Positions 47,401 to 59,549 of a stretch of 64,000 bases of DNA are shown piece after piece. Source of the DNA: Cryptomeria japonica (lineage: Eukaryota > Streptophyta > Pinopsida > Cupressales > Cupressaceae). The translations under genes and the position numbers were made by a program. Location of the stretch: assembly GCF_030272615.1 (NCBI RefSeq), contig NC_081409.1, positions 244,675,502-244,739,501 on the forward strand, given 5' to 3'. A model generated the notes under the pieces. The model searched no databases, was not told where the DNA came from, and saw only the letters and a list, made by a program, of their open reading frames with translations. The stretch's first letter is position 1, and each line of letters opens with the position of its first letter.

Positions 47401-48860
47401 TGCAGGATTAGGGTGGTAGGTCAGCTTGGTCCCAAAAAGAAATTCTAACTTTCAAGGAATGCAAGATAATGAGGTTCCAATGTTGATTCCAGGTGGGTGG
47501 CTCAAACCATAATATATACATATGTGAAATGTGTCTTGGAAGTTGAAATTAGGGTAGGATTAAGGATAAATCAGGATAAAATGATAAAGGGAACACCTAG
47601 AATTAAGGGCCCAAATAAGAGTGTGATGATGTAATAAAGTGGAATAGGACCCATAATATTAATTTAAATCAATAAAGGTCCTATAATGCATAGAGGAAAT
47701 AGAAATACTAAAATAAGTGCTAGGAGAGGGTGAAATTGGACAAACTAATGAAGGTGTACAATTTACGATACTACAATGAGATAAATTCATCTTTAAGCAC
47801 TCAAAATGTGATCCAACCAAGTTATCTTAACAACTAAATCATTGCATGATCAACAATACCATTTAAAGAGTTTGTTTGAACAATCAGTACAAATAGCAAA
47901 TGATCAAATCTAAATGTATTTTATTCAAATTCAACAAGTTCAATGAAAATATTACACCAACAATGTGTGCATAATTTTCTACGAAGTCTACACCAAAAAT
48001 CCAACCCTTTTCATGACAAAATGAAGGGTTAAAGATAATAGTTTTTCACAATCCATAATAGTACATGTTTCTTTTGATTTAGATTGTGTGTGTTTAGTTG
48101 CATCAATGTTTTGGATCACACTCTGTGATCCATCATCAGGATGATAAAGAGCTGCCAAGAGCGACACACTATCCTCTAATAGGAATAGCTGAACTAAAGA
48201 GGAATAGAATCTCTTGATCATGAAATAGACCTTGAACCTCTATGTCAAGTGTACAATATCATGGAAAATATATCTGGCCTCAAATCATGTTACCAAACAC
48301 TGTTAAGGCTATTCTCAACGAATTGTTGCACACTTTTTTAATCAAATTTGTTTGTATATGATTCACAACCACTTTGCATCAAATAAATACCTCTAATACA
48401 TCTTGTTTAAGGTGAAAATAGAATCGGGTAGTATTGGGACCTAACTCCACTTTCATTTCAACATTGGAATACGAAAGAACCTATAGGAGTGATCCTTTTT
48501 AACTAACTCTTGTGAAAGAGAATCAAGGGATGCTTCTAGGGTTTCTATTCCATTGCTTCTATGAAAGGGAATATGTAAGATATAGAGGAATAAAAAACTA
48601 TTATGAGGATGCAAGCAAAAGTGAATAAAACTGTAAGAACAATAAGTTGTTTGATAATAGAACTAAGACAATAAGTACAAATATGAGAATGGAATTTTGT
48701 TGTGCACCTGTGATTAAAAATTAAGCTTGAATTGATTGGACTTGTTATGCATAATGCACACGCACCCCATCTGAGATAGGGGACTCTCATGCTTGTAGTA
48801 TTCCCATGAGGGAGATGTTTATTTTGTTAAAATAAAACCCAAGGCGAAGAACCATGGCCA
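47401..48860. other. Unassigned DNA
   Basis: A/T-rich with no recognised feature. Short frames at 47988-48221 and 48545-48790 (minus) lack similarity to anything I know and are probably chance. Confidence 0.5.
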
Positions 48861-49087
48861 TTGCAGTTGCTCAACTTGCTCCAATCAAGACAAATCCCGA
48901 GGAAAGTGCATCATACTAGTAGGGGAGAATGAGTTTCGTTTTAGCTTGAGCCATCCTAGCTTATTCAACCTCTACAAATACCGATAAAATACCCTTGCAA
49001 ATTCCCTCCAATTGTTGATGAAACCCCAAGATCAGTCCTTCAAAAATTTTCTAGATACCTTAAAATCACCAAGTAATCCCCTTCACA

Positions 49088-50050
49088 AACATTGAAAAAA
49101 GGTCAAGTTTGGGCGTGTTTAAAAATCATAGATTTTTACTCAAAGGGCTGAGTTTTAGATAGGGATGAAGGAGGCATTTAAAACCAAAGATTGCACAATT
49201 ATCTTTGAAAGGTCGAGATTTCTCTAAGTTCGAGGGCATTTCAAGAGTCGAGTTTATTAGACCAAAGAGAAAACAACTTGCATTCCCCCTGAAAAAGCCG
49301 AACTTCCTCCCCTAGTCAGCAAAATGAAAAGGTTTTTAAGAAATGAGAAAATCATACATTTTCTCTCCAAAGGCCAAGTTTCTTCTTAGTGAAGGGGCGA
49401 AAGGGAAATTCGGCAATTTTAGGAATTTTGCAAGAAATGCAAAAGTTCACATTTTAATCGAAAAGGTCGAGTTTTGCTTATTTAAAGAGGTGGCATTTTG
49501 AAAAGTATTACATTTCTCTTAAAAATTCTAAATTTCACCTCTTAGAGTTAGGTCAACCCAAGAGATATGTTTAAAAATTGACTAAGGGGGGCATTTTAAG
49601 AAATCAAGTTTGCATTTCGGCCCAAAAGGCCGAATTTTTCCTCCCTAGTTGAATCACTCAAGGAGGAAAGTAAAGATTTTCTTTTTTTTAGAAGGTGTCT
49701 TGCATTTTACTTAAAAAGGGTTGAGTTTCGAAAAGGGGTCACATTTCACAAGAGAAAAGATGAAAGCTCAACATTTTTTCATATAAGTTTATAAATAGAG
49801 TTTGCATTTGCCCTTGTAAAGCCAAGTTTTCCAAGTCTTGCAAATCGGCTTACAAGGCCAAGTTTCTCCAAAATGGCTAAAATAAGGAGGGGGAAGAGGT
49901 TCGCGTCTACCTTCAAACGCTTAATTTTTCATTTCACCTTGATAGGCCACGATTCCACTAGGGTGATAAGGAAGGAGAAAAATGCATAAGGGAGGCACAA
50001 TTTTAATCACATGAATCCTTCATTTCGCCCTCGTAAGCCAAGTTTTTTCC
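49088..50050. repeat. Degenerate array of AAAGGCCRAGTTT motifs
   Basis: About 13 copies of a motif close to AAAGGYCRAGTTTC (near 49100, 49145, 49207, 49243, 49293, 49369, 49461, 49626, 49718, 49820, 49855, 49943, 50033), all in the same orientation, spaced 35-165 bp. They alternate with GCATTTY..CC words. No long frame. Possibly the untranslated region of an unrecognised element. Confidence 0.6.
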
Positions 50051-50816
50051 CTCAAAGTCTGAAATTGCCTTGAAATCAGTTAATATTTGTCAAAATTACT
50101 TTAATTTTTCAAGGTGATTAATTTTTTTTGAACTCGCTTGTGTAGGTCGAAGATGTTGGAAGGAGTCAAGGGGAAATCTTAAAGTGCAAATTGAAGACAC
50201 GATCACAATCAAAGCCGAAAAGTGAAGATGCAGCGTGTAGGATCAAAATGGTGATCACAGAGTGCTACCAATGAAGAGCACACTATGATTACATGCCTCC
50301 ACCAACAAACAATATTAAAGATAGAAGAATACAGAGAATGCTACAAGTGTATGCATACTCAGAAATACACAGTTAGAATTGATTCTAGAAAATCAGTTTG
50401 TAAAATTGAATTGTTTTAATGTAAAATGGCTACCTATGGGACCCGTTTAATGTATTTAAAGCAAGGGAGTACACAAGTCAATTATTCCTCAACTATCTGA
50501 TTAACCGAATTGATGCCAAATAGCTATCAGTAGCTAGGAAAGTGGTTGGGAGGACAACTGAAGATAACTAGACATGGGTTAAAGTTTCCAAGCTTCTAGA
50601 GGGAAGATTCTTTCTTTTGAATGCAGTCAATCATGACCTTTCATTCAAATTTTAAAATCTATAAAAGGAAAATGCCTCTCTTTGTAGAGGGTCAAATTTT
50701 AGTAGTTAGACAGCTAGAAGTTGGAATTTGTTAGATCATTAGTGTTGGCATTTTGGAGGAATTGATTATGTGTTGCATTGATGTTTGTCATTGATGCCAA
50801 CACTAGCTTGTTTGGT
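50051..50816. other. Unassigned DNA left of element I, possible LTR start
   Basis: Mostly unrecognised. From about 50739, TGTTGGCATTTTGG followed by TTGTCATTGATGCCAACA resembles the start of a plus-oriented Sirevirus-type LTR, in which element I may have inserted at 50817. Low certainty. Confidence 0.4.
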
Positions 50817-51669
50817 TGTCTACTGGGTAACCAATAATAGTGAGAAGGGGGGGGGGGGGGGGGGTGAATCAGATTTATACGTGGAAAACCTCAATGGGGA
50901 AAAACCATAACACACAAATTTATACGTGGAAAACCTCAATGAGGAAAAACCACGGTGGGATTTGTGACCCACAATATCAATCCACTGGCCATATGAAGAG
51001 ATATTACAATATATGAGGGGCCTACACTTGCAAGAAGGCTTACAGCCTAGAGCACACTGCTCAATCATAATAGGAGCCTCACTGAGTACATAAAATTCCA
51101 AACAACAATCCAAAGAAGTGTGAACTGCTAAGATAACATCTTCTATGCCAGAATACAGTTCTGGTTTAAGCTATGTCTATTCCAGTTGAAACCCTAAACC
51201 CCTTTACCGGACTAACCCTTATAATAAATTCCTCACATACATAGTCTCTTTGATATATTTCACAATATATCACATTTACATATCCATTACACTACATCCC
51301 TACTACATCAAAATTATCTAATCAATCTGCTCTATATACCCTATACAAATTTATGCCTTATGTCGGCTTACAAAGGTATATACAATATTAGATTACATGT
51401 TGGTTATGTAACATAAATGAATAAACATTAAAACAAGTTGTCGATGCCAGATCCAAGATAAGTCAGCCTCCAATACCAATAACCTTTGCTACACCATGTC
51501 GGCCTACATTTTCGGTGACCAAAGAAATCTTCCTGACCTGTCGGTGTCGATGTCGATGTAGAATCTGTGAAGTGCCTGTCGGTATACCATATGAAACCGG
51601 AACCCAAAAACATGTTGCCATCAATGAAAAACATAATGAAACCAACCAATAGAGTGTCAATTGCCAACA
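50817..51669 (-). repeat. 3' LTR of element I (left copy)
   Basis: 853 bp, TGTCTACTGGGTAACC to TTGCCAACA on the plus strand, with an 18-base G run (50847-50864) before GTGAATCAG. A block GTGGAAAACCTCAATG.GG occurs twice (50881 and 50926). No partner in the window. Confidence 0.8.
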
Positions 51670-51718
51670 ATCTCCTCCTTTGGCAATGATGGCAACACTC
51701 ATGTGAAAAATGGTCACG
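51670..51718 (-). other. Polypurine tract of element I
   Basis: Minus-strand CCAAAGGAGGAGAT abuts the LTR. Further CTCCCCCTAA and CTCCCTCTTTG tracts (plus view) lie in the adjoining 51719-51904 repeat. Confidence 0.72.
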
Positions 51719-51904
51719 GTTTCATCTGTCAGTTTCATCCTACCCTGCTCCCCCTAAGCTGGATATGCAAAATACTCCATATCTCCAAAATTCCAAAAAA
51801 TCTGTAACTCCCCCTAATGTATGCAACCCTTTGTCCTTTTTCACATTTATAATACTCCCTCTTTGACATCAGTGCCCAAACAATATGTCAAAGAATAAGT
51901 ATTG
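51719..51904. repeat. 186-bp duplication left of element E
   Basis: GTTTCATCTGTCAG to AAGTATTG matches 61398-61583 in length and along its whole sequence, with about 10 substitutions. Both copies belong to element I's 3' region, so E is flanked by a long repeat in place of a 5-bp TSD. Confidence 0.9.
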
Positions 51905-53393
51905 TGTTAGAATACAATAGACATATAAATATATAACTGATCTAAATTGCAATCTAACTATAAAATAATTTAATTAACATAATCATAATTTTAATCTAAT
52001 AAAAAGGATATGAATGCCATATGAAAGTATGTCCTTAGGCGGCCGTGAAGCTCGCCTTCTTGGAACCCATCTTGGTTCCAAGCCCTCCTTGAAGTCAAAG
52101 GTGAATTTGACTCTTGTCTTGGGTGTAACCTCTTACACCCAAGCCATCCAACGAAGACCCTATGTCTATTCCTTGCCTTCGGTGATGCATCCCATCATCC
52201 AAGTCCTTAGAGGGGACCGGCCAGGTCTGCCTCTTCTTGGTTGAACTTAATCAACCAAGCCATACATGTGCATATCAATGTTCAGTATATACTACCCTAG
52301 GGATTATCATAATCCCTCCCTTAGACTATGGGAGTTTCCTCCCTATAGCCTCTATCATGTGATAACATTTATAATATATTTTTTCCTTTTATTACTATTT
52401 TCCTATTTCATAATCCATATGTACATATTCTTGATTTAACATGTATTTTCTACATATATTCCTAAAATGTTCATTAACCCATAATCACATATATTCCTAC
52501 TAGGCATTGATATATATTCATTAATGTATGTTAGTACAAGTTCACTAACATACAGTTTATACTTATTCCTTAATTCCTAAAAACCATTCATTGATGTCTT
52601 CATTAAAGCATTTATTATCATAAATATTACATATACATTAATTACCTTCCTTTATTACCTATCTATTAGAATAATCATTCATTAATGCATATATTATAAT
52701 ATTCATTATTTACATCCATTAATTATTTATATTATAATAATTAATTATTTACATCCATTAATATTAATACATATAATATGGATCATTTACTTACCTGCAG
52801 CAGACGTGTCAGATGTGCTTGGCTCTGAGCATGCTTTTTCTCATCCCTTCACCTCTCCTTCCTTTTCTCCCCAACCTTTGGCTGCTTACTACTCCCTTTA
52901 TATCCCGTGAAGGGTTGTACCCCTCCATGGGTCCCCTTTCACATGAAGGGGTGCGGTGGTAATTGCAGCCCAGGCTGCGATTACCATCGCACCACTTCGT
53001 GCGGAAGTAATCGGGCCTAGTTAGTATAGTGTTGTGTTTGCATAATACTAGGGGTCATTTTGCCTTTTAAATAATGTGTTTTTATTATTATTAAATATAT
53101 TAAATATTAAATATCATTTCAATTAAATATATTAAATATTAAATATCATTTCATTTAAATATTTAAATATCATTTTATTTAAATATATTAAATAGTAAAT
53201 ATCATTTCATTTAAATATATTAAATATTAAATAACATTTTCTTTATTAAAATATATTAAATGTATTTCCTTTATTTTTCATAAATTACTTATATTATTAT
53301 TTTAATCATTTATTTACAATAACCTTATTTAATTAATCCATATATTAATATTATTAAGTAATTTTACATCTGGTGATACCGTAGGGGTTATCA
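51905..53393 (-). repeat. 3' LTR of element E (left copy, end-truncated)
   Basis: 1489 bp, from TGTTAGAATACAATAG to GGGGTTATCA on the plus strand. Relative to 59550-61395 it misses the first 45 bp and the internal 291-bp duplication. It holds a minisatellite of AAATATCATTT.ATTTAAAT units at about 53091-53265. Confidence 0.9.
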
Positions 53394-53411
53394 TAGTCCC
53401 TCTGTCTCAAT
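53394..53411 (-). other. Polypurine tract of element E
   Basis: Minus-strand GAGACAGAGGGACTA next to the LTR terminus TGATAACCCC. Confidence 0.75.
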
Positions 53412-53910
53412 TTTGCTTGTCCTCAAGCATCTTTAGGTCTTCCTCCCTTTCCCAAGTAGCATCCTCATCTGGGAGATTCCTCCATTTTATTAGGTGTTCG
53501 GTAATGGTTCAGTTCCTGAGCTCTCTTTTCTGTGTATCCAGAATGATCTCTGGGTACAATGTGAGTTTCCCTTCATCATCTAGGGGGGGTAGTTTGCTGC
53601 AAGGAACCAAGTGTTGTCCGAGAACCTTCTTAAGCCAGGAAACAAGGAACACATTATGTATTTTACTGCTCTTGGGAAGTTCAATCTCATAAGCTACTTC
53701 TCCAGTCCTTCAAATTATCTTGTAGGGTCCATAGAATCGGGGCTTCAATTTTTTAGTCCCATTCTTTTTGAGCGATGATTGCTTATATGGTTGTAATTTT
53801 AGAAACACCAGATCTCCGACCTCAAATGACCGTTCTATATGCTTCTTGTTGGCATAGATCTTTTGTTGATTTTGAGCTTGTTGTAAATTTTCCTTCAAGG
53901 TCTTCATGAT
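53412..53910 (-). pseudogene. pol: Element E integrase tail and chromodomain
   Basis: Minus-strand frame with FEVGDLVFLKLQPYKQSSL and KLKPRFYGPYKI (GPY/F module), then VSWLKKVLGQH, then, past a TGA, EHLIKWRNLPDEDATWERE, the chromodomain that ends chromoviral integrases and binds modified histones. It ends with a TGA just before the PPT. It is in frame with the integrase core once J and one TSD are removed. Confidence 0.88.
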
Positions 53911-55508
53911 GTCCCTGATATCTAAATGATGAACCACTAGTACCAAACCGGTACTGAGAGGGGGCGTAAATCAGTACAAACACAAATATCAGTCCAAAAC
54001 CGGTTTGACAGCAAATACTCCAAATGACTGATAAATAGGGATACCGGTAAAACAAAGTGCAACTGGTAACATCCAGTATAGCTCAATCAGTCATGAACCA
54101 GTCACTCAATAAGCTTTTCTCTTAGCTCAATACCACAATATCATTATATTCTCATGCATAAACTAGTAAACCTAACCATTAGATCTTTACAATAGTGAGT
54201 TCAATATGTTTTATAGACAGGCATAAAACATAGAACCTTCATGTGCTTAACAGATAAAACAGAGCACCACAAGACAAGAGCATTACACATGACACACATA
54301 TTTTTCACGTGGAAACCCAACTGGGAAAAACCACGGTGGGAATGAATACCCACAAGCTAGTTTTTGAACTCTTTAGAAGTCCACTCTATTAGGAGCCTTG
54401 TCCGGTTAAGGACATTACAATAGGTTCTGGTAGGAACTGATCTTGTTAAGGATCACCCGGTTAAGGGATACCCGGTTAAGGGTTAAACCCGGTAGGGTCA
54501 CCTTGTTAGAGGATTTTAAGAACTCAATAACTGAAAGGATCTCCTAAGCTTCTCTAGCTTCTCAGAACTCATTAGCCTCAAGTTACCCGGTTAAGGGATT
54601 TGAAACAAGCCGGTTAAGACCACCCGATTTAAGGGATTTTGAATCAAGCCAGTTAAGGCTACCCTGTTAGGGGATTTTACAACTGTTGAAGTGGTTAAAG
54701 ATCAACTGGTATTACAATGATTTGTTAACAACACTCAATGCTAATGCAGATCCATTTAGGCTCCTCTTTTCTTTTTGCACATTCACTTTGCAGGTATCTC
54801 TTCTTTCCTTTGGTCTGGCAAGAATCACGTATCACTTTCCTTGGATACACACTCACAACTTTTTGTCAACAACCTCAGACAGAAACCCAACATCGACCTT
54901 ATAGGAAACATATAGGTCGGTAGCAAAAACCCTAAACTCTAAACCTGTTAGGTTGAGCAATTCAAATGGTTTGATCCTGACTGTTGGATCATACTGCATT
55001 AAATGCACCAGTCTTGAATCGATCTCAAGACATTCTCCATCATCCATTATCCACCATTTTCATGGCGGCTGATAACCCATCATGCTTAATCACCATTTGA
55101 CAGACTTTGCACATTCCCAAGGTAGATAGGAATAGTCATCTTCATGCAAGATCCTTCACGCACACAGAGCTTACGTGGCAACATGATCTATCCTTCATCA
55201 TACTGCTAACTCATCACACAAAGATCACCGATTGAGTCACACAGACTTGAGGTACTCCAACCAAAAACCCCAAAGTGGAAGCTGCCTACCAACTGGTAGT
55301 CATATAGTGCTTCCATGTGCCGGTTCCCATAGCTACATGCTAGTTCACTTTGAACAAATATGCCACTTCACTTTGGCATATACCGGTTCACACATATGTC
55401 GGTTCACACTATGTCCCATATTGACATCAATCACAACATACAATATCATTATGTCTTTATGCCGGTTCACATAAGGCTCATGCCAGTTCACATAATGCCA
55501 ATAGTCCC
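53911..55508 (-). mobile_element. J: solo Sirevirus-type LTR (53916-55503) with its TSD
   Basis: GTCCC at 53911-53915 and 55504-55508 flank a 1588-bp sequence starting TGATATCTAAATGATG and ending ATGCCAATA. It has the copia LTR landmarks of B, D and I: GAGAGGGGGCGTAAATCAG near the start and GTGGAAACCC..GGGAAAAACCACGGTGGG near 54310-54340. No internal region or second LTR is present, so it is what recombination between two LTRs leaves. About 11 degenerate CCGGTTAAGGGAT units cluster at 54408-54680. Its frames are shadows. It interrupts E's integrase gene. Confidence 0.88.
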
Positions 55509-56175
55509 TACTCTACTGCACAAAGTATTGTGCTTTTGGTACTTTTCTTTCTTGGGTTATTAGTTCCCCAAAGCTTGTGGCCTCATAGTTGTACAAGGCT
55601 TGGAAAGGACTCATCCCTATTGACATGTGGTGTGTCGTGTTGTAGCAATGTTCTCCTAAGTGTAGCCACTTAACCCAAGCAGTTTGTTGCCCTCTAACAT
55701 AATTCCTTAGGTAGCCCTCTATCTATTTGTTCACTATTTCAATTTGCCCATCGGTTTGAGGATGGTAACTGGTACTAGGGGTCAAGTCTGTTCGTACCAT
55801 TCTGAAGAGCTCCTGCCAAAATTGGCTAATAAACTTGCTATCTTTGTCATTGACAATATTCAGAGGGAGCCCGTGGAGTCTGAAAATTTCCCTGAAAAAT
55901 AGATCTGCTATTTGGTAGGCTTTGTATTTAGTGGAGACTACAAGCAAATGGGTATACTTTGTGAGTCTGTCTACCACCACAAAAAAGCTATCCTTCCCTT
56001 GTGTCCTTGGCAACCCAGTTATGAAATCCATAGAAATACTCTCCCACTTTTGATTAGGAATAGGTAATGGCTGAAGCAACCCAGCAGGGTGGGTGAGTTC
56101 AGTTTTATTGCGCTGACATGTTAGGCATTCTTGTACATATTTTTGGATATCTCTTTTTTGGTCTTTCCATGCATA
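55509..56175 (-). pseudogene. pol: Element E integrase core
   Basis: Minus-strand integrase: zinc finger part CLTCQRNK, then SISMDFITGLPRTQG, FVVVDRLTKYTHL, NIVNDKDSKFISQFW and SYHPQTDGQIEIVNK. Asp, Asp and Glu of the DDE triad are all kept. Stops lie at 55720-55722 and near 56173, and FVQ is followed by a stop just before J. The enzyme joins element DNA to the chromosome. Confidence 0.9.
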
Positions 56176-56976
56176 TCATTCCCTAATGTGTTTATAAGTT
56201 TTGTAGTACCCCGGGTGTCCTGCTAAGGGGTTATCATGGAATTCTTTGAGAACTTTGCTTTTGAATCTGGTATGAGGGGTCAAGTATATCTTTCCTTTAT
56301 ACAAGATGAGATTTCCTTTAACTTTAAAATCTTTGTTTGAAAGATTTCCCGCCAAGATTGCCTTTGCTTGTGGATCTTGGTCATATTCGTTAAGGATTTC
56401 TTCCTTCCAGTCTTTTGAGATACTAGTGATGGTATTGAGGTGAGCCCTTCGGGATAGTGCATCTACTGCCCCATTGTTCACCCCTTTTACATATTCTATA
56501 TCAAAGTCGTAGGCTTGTATTTTGCTCACCCATTTTTGTTGCCTATCATTAAGATCCTTTTGGCTCAAGAAGAAGCATAGATTTTTATGATCAGTTTTCA
56601 CACCAAACCTCCCAAAGACAAGGTATTGGCAAAATTTGGCCAAGGCGTGCATTATGGCTAGCATTTCTTTGTCATAGATAGAATAGTATCTTTCTACATC
56701 GGTGAGTTTACAGCTCTCAAAAGCTATGGGGTTTTTCCTTTGCATGAGTACGGCTCCAATTCCCTCCGCTGATGCATCACATTGTAGTTCAAAAGGTATA
56801 GAGAAGTCGGGGATGGCTAATACTGGACAAGTGCTCATGGTTATTTTAAGTTGTTCAAAGGCTTGTTGGGCCTGGTCATTCCACACGAAATCCCCTTTCT
56901 TAGTTAGATTGGTAAGGGGTGTTGAAATCTTGGAGAACCCTTTTACAAAATGTCTATAGTAGCTACATAGCCCCAC
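56176..56976 (-). pseudogene. pol: Element E RT end and RNase H
   Basis: A 266-codon open frame: GLCSYYRHFVKGFSKISTPL (RT end), FELQCDASAEGIGAVLMQ, YSIYDKEMLAIMHAL, KTDHKNLCFFLSQ and NNGAVDALSRR (RNase H), then AGHPGYYKTYKH, the His pair of the integrase finger. A frameshift between 57020 and 56976 separates it from the RT core. Confidence 0.9.
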
Positions 56977-57019
56977 AAATCCCCTTAATTGTGTTAAGGT
57001 TCTAGGGTTGGGTCATGGG

Positions 57020-57889
57020 TTATTCCTTGATGGCTTTGATCTTCTCTTCATCCACACTTACTCCCACTTCACTAATTTTGTGTCCTAGGTAAATGATTTC
57101 TCTTATCCCAAATTCACACTTGGAGGCTTTAGCATATAATGATTCAGACTCAAGAATATTTAATACCTCTTCGATGTGCAGGAGATGTTCTTCCCATGTC
57201 TTGTTGTAAATGAGTATATCATCAAAGAATATTAGAATAAATTTCCTCAACTGTTGCCTGAATGTATGATTCCTGCATTACTGAAAGGTGGTCAGGGCAT
57301 TAGTGAGACCAAATGGCATAACCAAAAACTTGAAATGTCCATAGTGGCATCTGAATGTTGTTTTGGGAGTATCCTCTTCCCTCATTCTAATCTGATGGTA
57401 TCCTGACCTTAGATCAATTTTAGAGAAATATTTTGCTCCATGGAGTTCATCCATTAGTTCATCAATTCTTGGAATGGGGTATCTATTTTTTATAGTCTTT
57501 TTATTCAAGGCCCGGTAATCTATGCACATCCTCATTGTCCCATCTTTCTTTTTGACCAATACTATTGATAAAGCAAAAGGGTTGTTTCTTGGTTGGATGT
57601 GTCCCATTTCTAATAATTCTTTTATGGTTTTTTCAATCTCCTCTTTAAATTTGTGGGGATGGCGGTAAGGAGTGGTAATGATAGGTTTTTCTCCTTCTTC
57701 TAATTCGATGTAATGCTCAAATCCCCTTTTTGGGGGTAAACCCAGAGGAATGTCCTCGAAGACCTTTTTGTGTCTCCTAAGGATGGGTTGTATATCATTT
57801 TGAATGATTTGACCTTCGGTTGGAGATTTATCTAAGGCCATACATTGGGCGACCCATTCTCCTTGATCATGTCTAAGGATTTTCTCCAT
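57020..57889 (-). pseudogene. pol: Element E reverse transcriptase core
   Basis: Frame with [72 protein letters not shown], a stop near 57278, then FILIFFDDILIYNKTWEEH (catalytic FFDD; YxDD is usual) and KCEFGIREIIYLGHKIS. It copies element RNA into DNA. It is continuous in frame with protease and gag upstream apart from stops. Confidence 0.9.
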
Positions 57890-57973
57890 TTAATTGCATA
57901 ATACTATCTTTAGAGAGTTGTCAGGAATTCCCTTCAATGTTATCTCCCTCCCTTCATGTTGGAAGCATATCTC

Positions 57974-58321
57974 CTAATTTGGACTATCCATGGTGAATCG
58001 TCCCAATGAGTTTATCCATGGCATCCCCAAAATGATATCATTCTCTAGGTTTACCACAAAGAAGTTCCTTGTAATTGTATGTCCTCCCAGGGTGACTTCC
58101 AATTGAGGTATAACTTTAGTGCACCTGTCTATGATTCTGTTGCTCATGATCACTTCAAACCCTCCAAACTCTTGAGTTTTTAATCTTCTCTTTGCTGCTA
58201 AGTGTTTGCTAATGAAGTCATGTGAATCTCCTATGTCTGCTAATGTGATTACTTTTTGTCCTTTGATAGTCCCTTTGAGTTTGAAGCATCTATTCTCACT
58301 TCCTTGAGTGATGACTACCAA
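57974..58321 (-). pseudogene. Element E protease
   Basis: 115 codons: VITLADIGDSHDFISKHLA is the retropepsin core with Asp kept and the second residue changed to Ile (usual DSGST). NDIILGMPWINSLG is the ILG motif. It shares gag's frame, separated by two TAG stops near 58400-58360, and ends in a stop before RT. Confidence 0.82.
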
Positions 58322-58399
58322 GGTACTTGGTTCATTGTTTTCAAATCTGGCTCTTTTATAGGGTCTTTCCTCATCCTATATTTCTTCTGTGTTATTTAA

Positions 58400-59428
58400 C
58401 TATCCTCTTTTACATTCATGGCCTTTCCCCCATGGGGCCTTGCATTTGAAACATAGCCCTTTCTCTACGAGTTCATCTCTCTCCTTACATTGGTGATTGA
58501 AGCTCCAAGGTTTCTTGCACAAGCGGTAAGGCTTTTCTCGATGGTCCCTCTGGGGTCCCTTATTCCTATATTGTGTTTTGGTTGAGGTATTCTTGGGAGC
58601 ACTAAATTTGACCTTCCTAGTTTTCTTAATGGCTTCTCCTAAGTTCTGTGGTTCCAGGGGTTTTACAAAATTCTTAATGGAGTCTTTTAGGCCTTCTAAG
58701 AACATGTAGGTAAGCCTTTTCTCGGATAGGTTGGGGACCATTACTGACAATTTTTGGAATTGATCTATATAGTCTTCAATGGTTCCTACTTGCTTAAGGT
58801 GTGTTAACTCTTGGAAGTACCATTCAGAGTCTTTCTGGTCGAATCGGTCGATGAGCCTTTGGGTAAACTCATTGTAGGTGGAGACATTTTTGTGTCCTAG
58901 GGTAATGAGACTGTTATGCCACCAATTATGGGCAGTTCCGGTTAAATGTAGTATGGCAAATTTTATAGCATCTTCTTCGGTCATGGGGCTGTATGAAAGG
59001 TAGGTGTCTAGTTTTTGTACCCAAGCTTGGGCGACATCCTTCCCTGACCCATCAAAACATGGTAGGGTCATTTTGTTGACTTTAGCTTTGAGGTTGTTAC
59101 CCATAGGTTTCCTCCTCCTACTCTCACTAGTCTTGGACTCACAGAAGTCCTTGAAGGACACCACCCTCTAAACTTTTGGCTCTAATCTAGCATAAATTTG
59201 GGCGATTTCTTCCACCCCAAGTGTGGCTAGTTCCCCTTCCTCCCTCACATGTTCCTCTATAGGAAGAAATTCAGGAATTGTTTGTCTATAACTCTGGGGC
59301 GATAGTTCGTTATCAACGTGATTAGAGTGTGTCTCTCTTCTAGGGTTTAGCCTATCTCTATTATTGATGTTTGTACTTTGGACGATTAACTGACTCATTC
59401 TTTCGAATTTCTCGTTGGTTTGCTCCAT
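58400..59428 (-). pseudogene. gag: Element E gag
   Basis: Two pieces of one frame with a stop at 59168-59170. The capsid domain has KMTLPCFDGSGKDVAQAWVQ, FAILHLTGTAHNWWHN, NEFTQRLIDRFDQKD and EDYIDQFQKLSVMVPNLSEK. It ends in a knuckle LCFKCKAPWGKGHECK, the spacing usual in chromoviral Gag. It packages element RNA. Confidence 0.88.
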
Positions 59429-59536
59429 GAAAATCTGAAGCTACTTGGCCAATTGATCGGCCATTGCTTTTTCTCCTTTCTTTCTCTGATATGTGATCAT
59501 AAACTAAGAACCCTACACACAGGATGGCAAGATTAT

Positions 59537-59548
59537 GCTCTGATACCA
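59537..59548 (-). other. Primer-binding site of element E
   Basis: Minus-strand TGGTATCAGAGC (initiator tRNA-Met), one base inside the 5' LTR. It places the LTR edge at 59550. Confidence 0.92.
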
Positions 59549-59549
59549 C

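Noticed and set aside
51900-51904. TATTG as a normal 5-bp target duplication of element E
   Set aside because: The bases after the right LTR (61396-61400, TAGTT) do not match, and the flanks are instead a 186-bp repeat.
53822-54055. Minus-strand frame starting within solo LTR J and running into E
   Set aside because: A chance fusion of LTR sequence with the integrase tail; the tail's true phase is the 53710-53946 frame.
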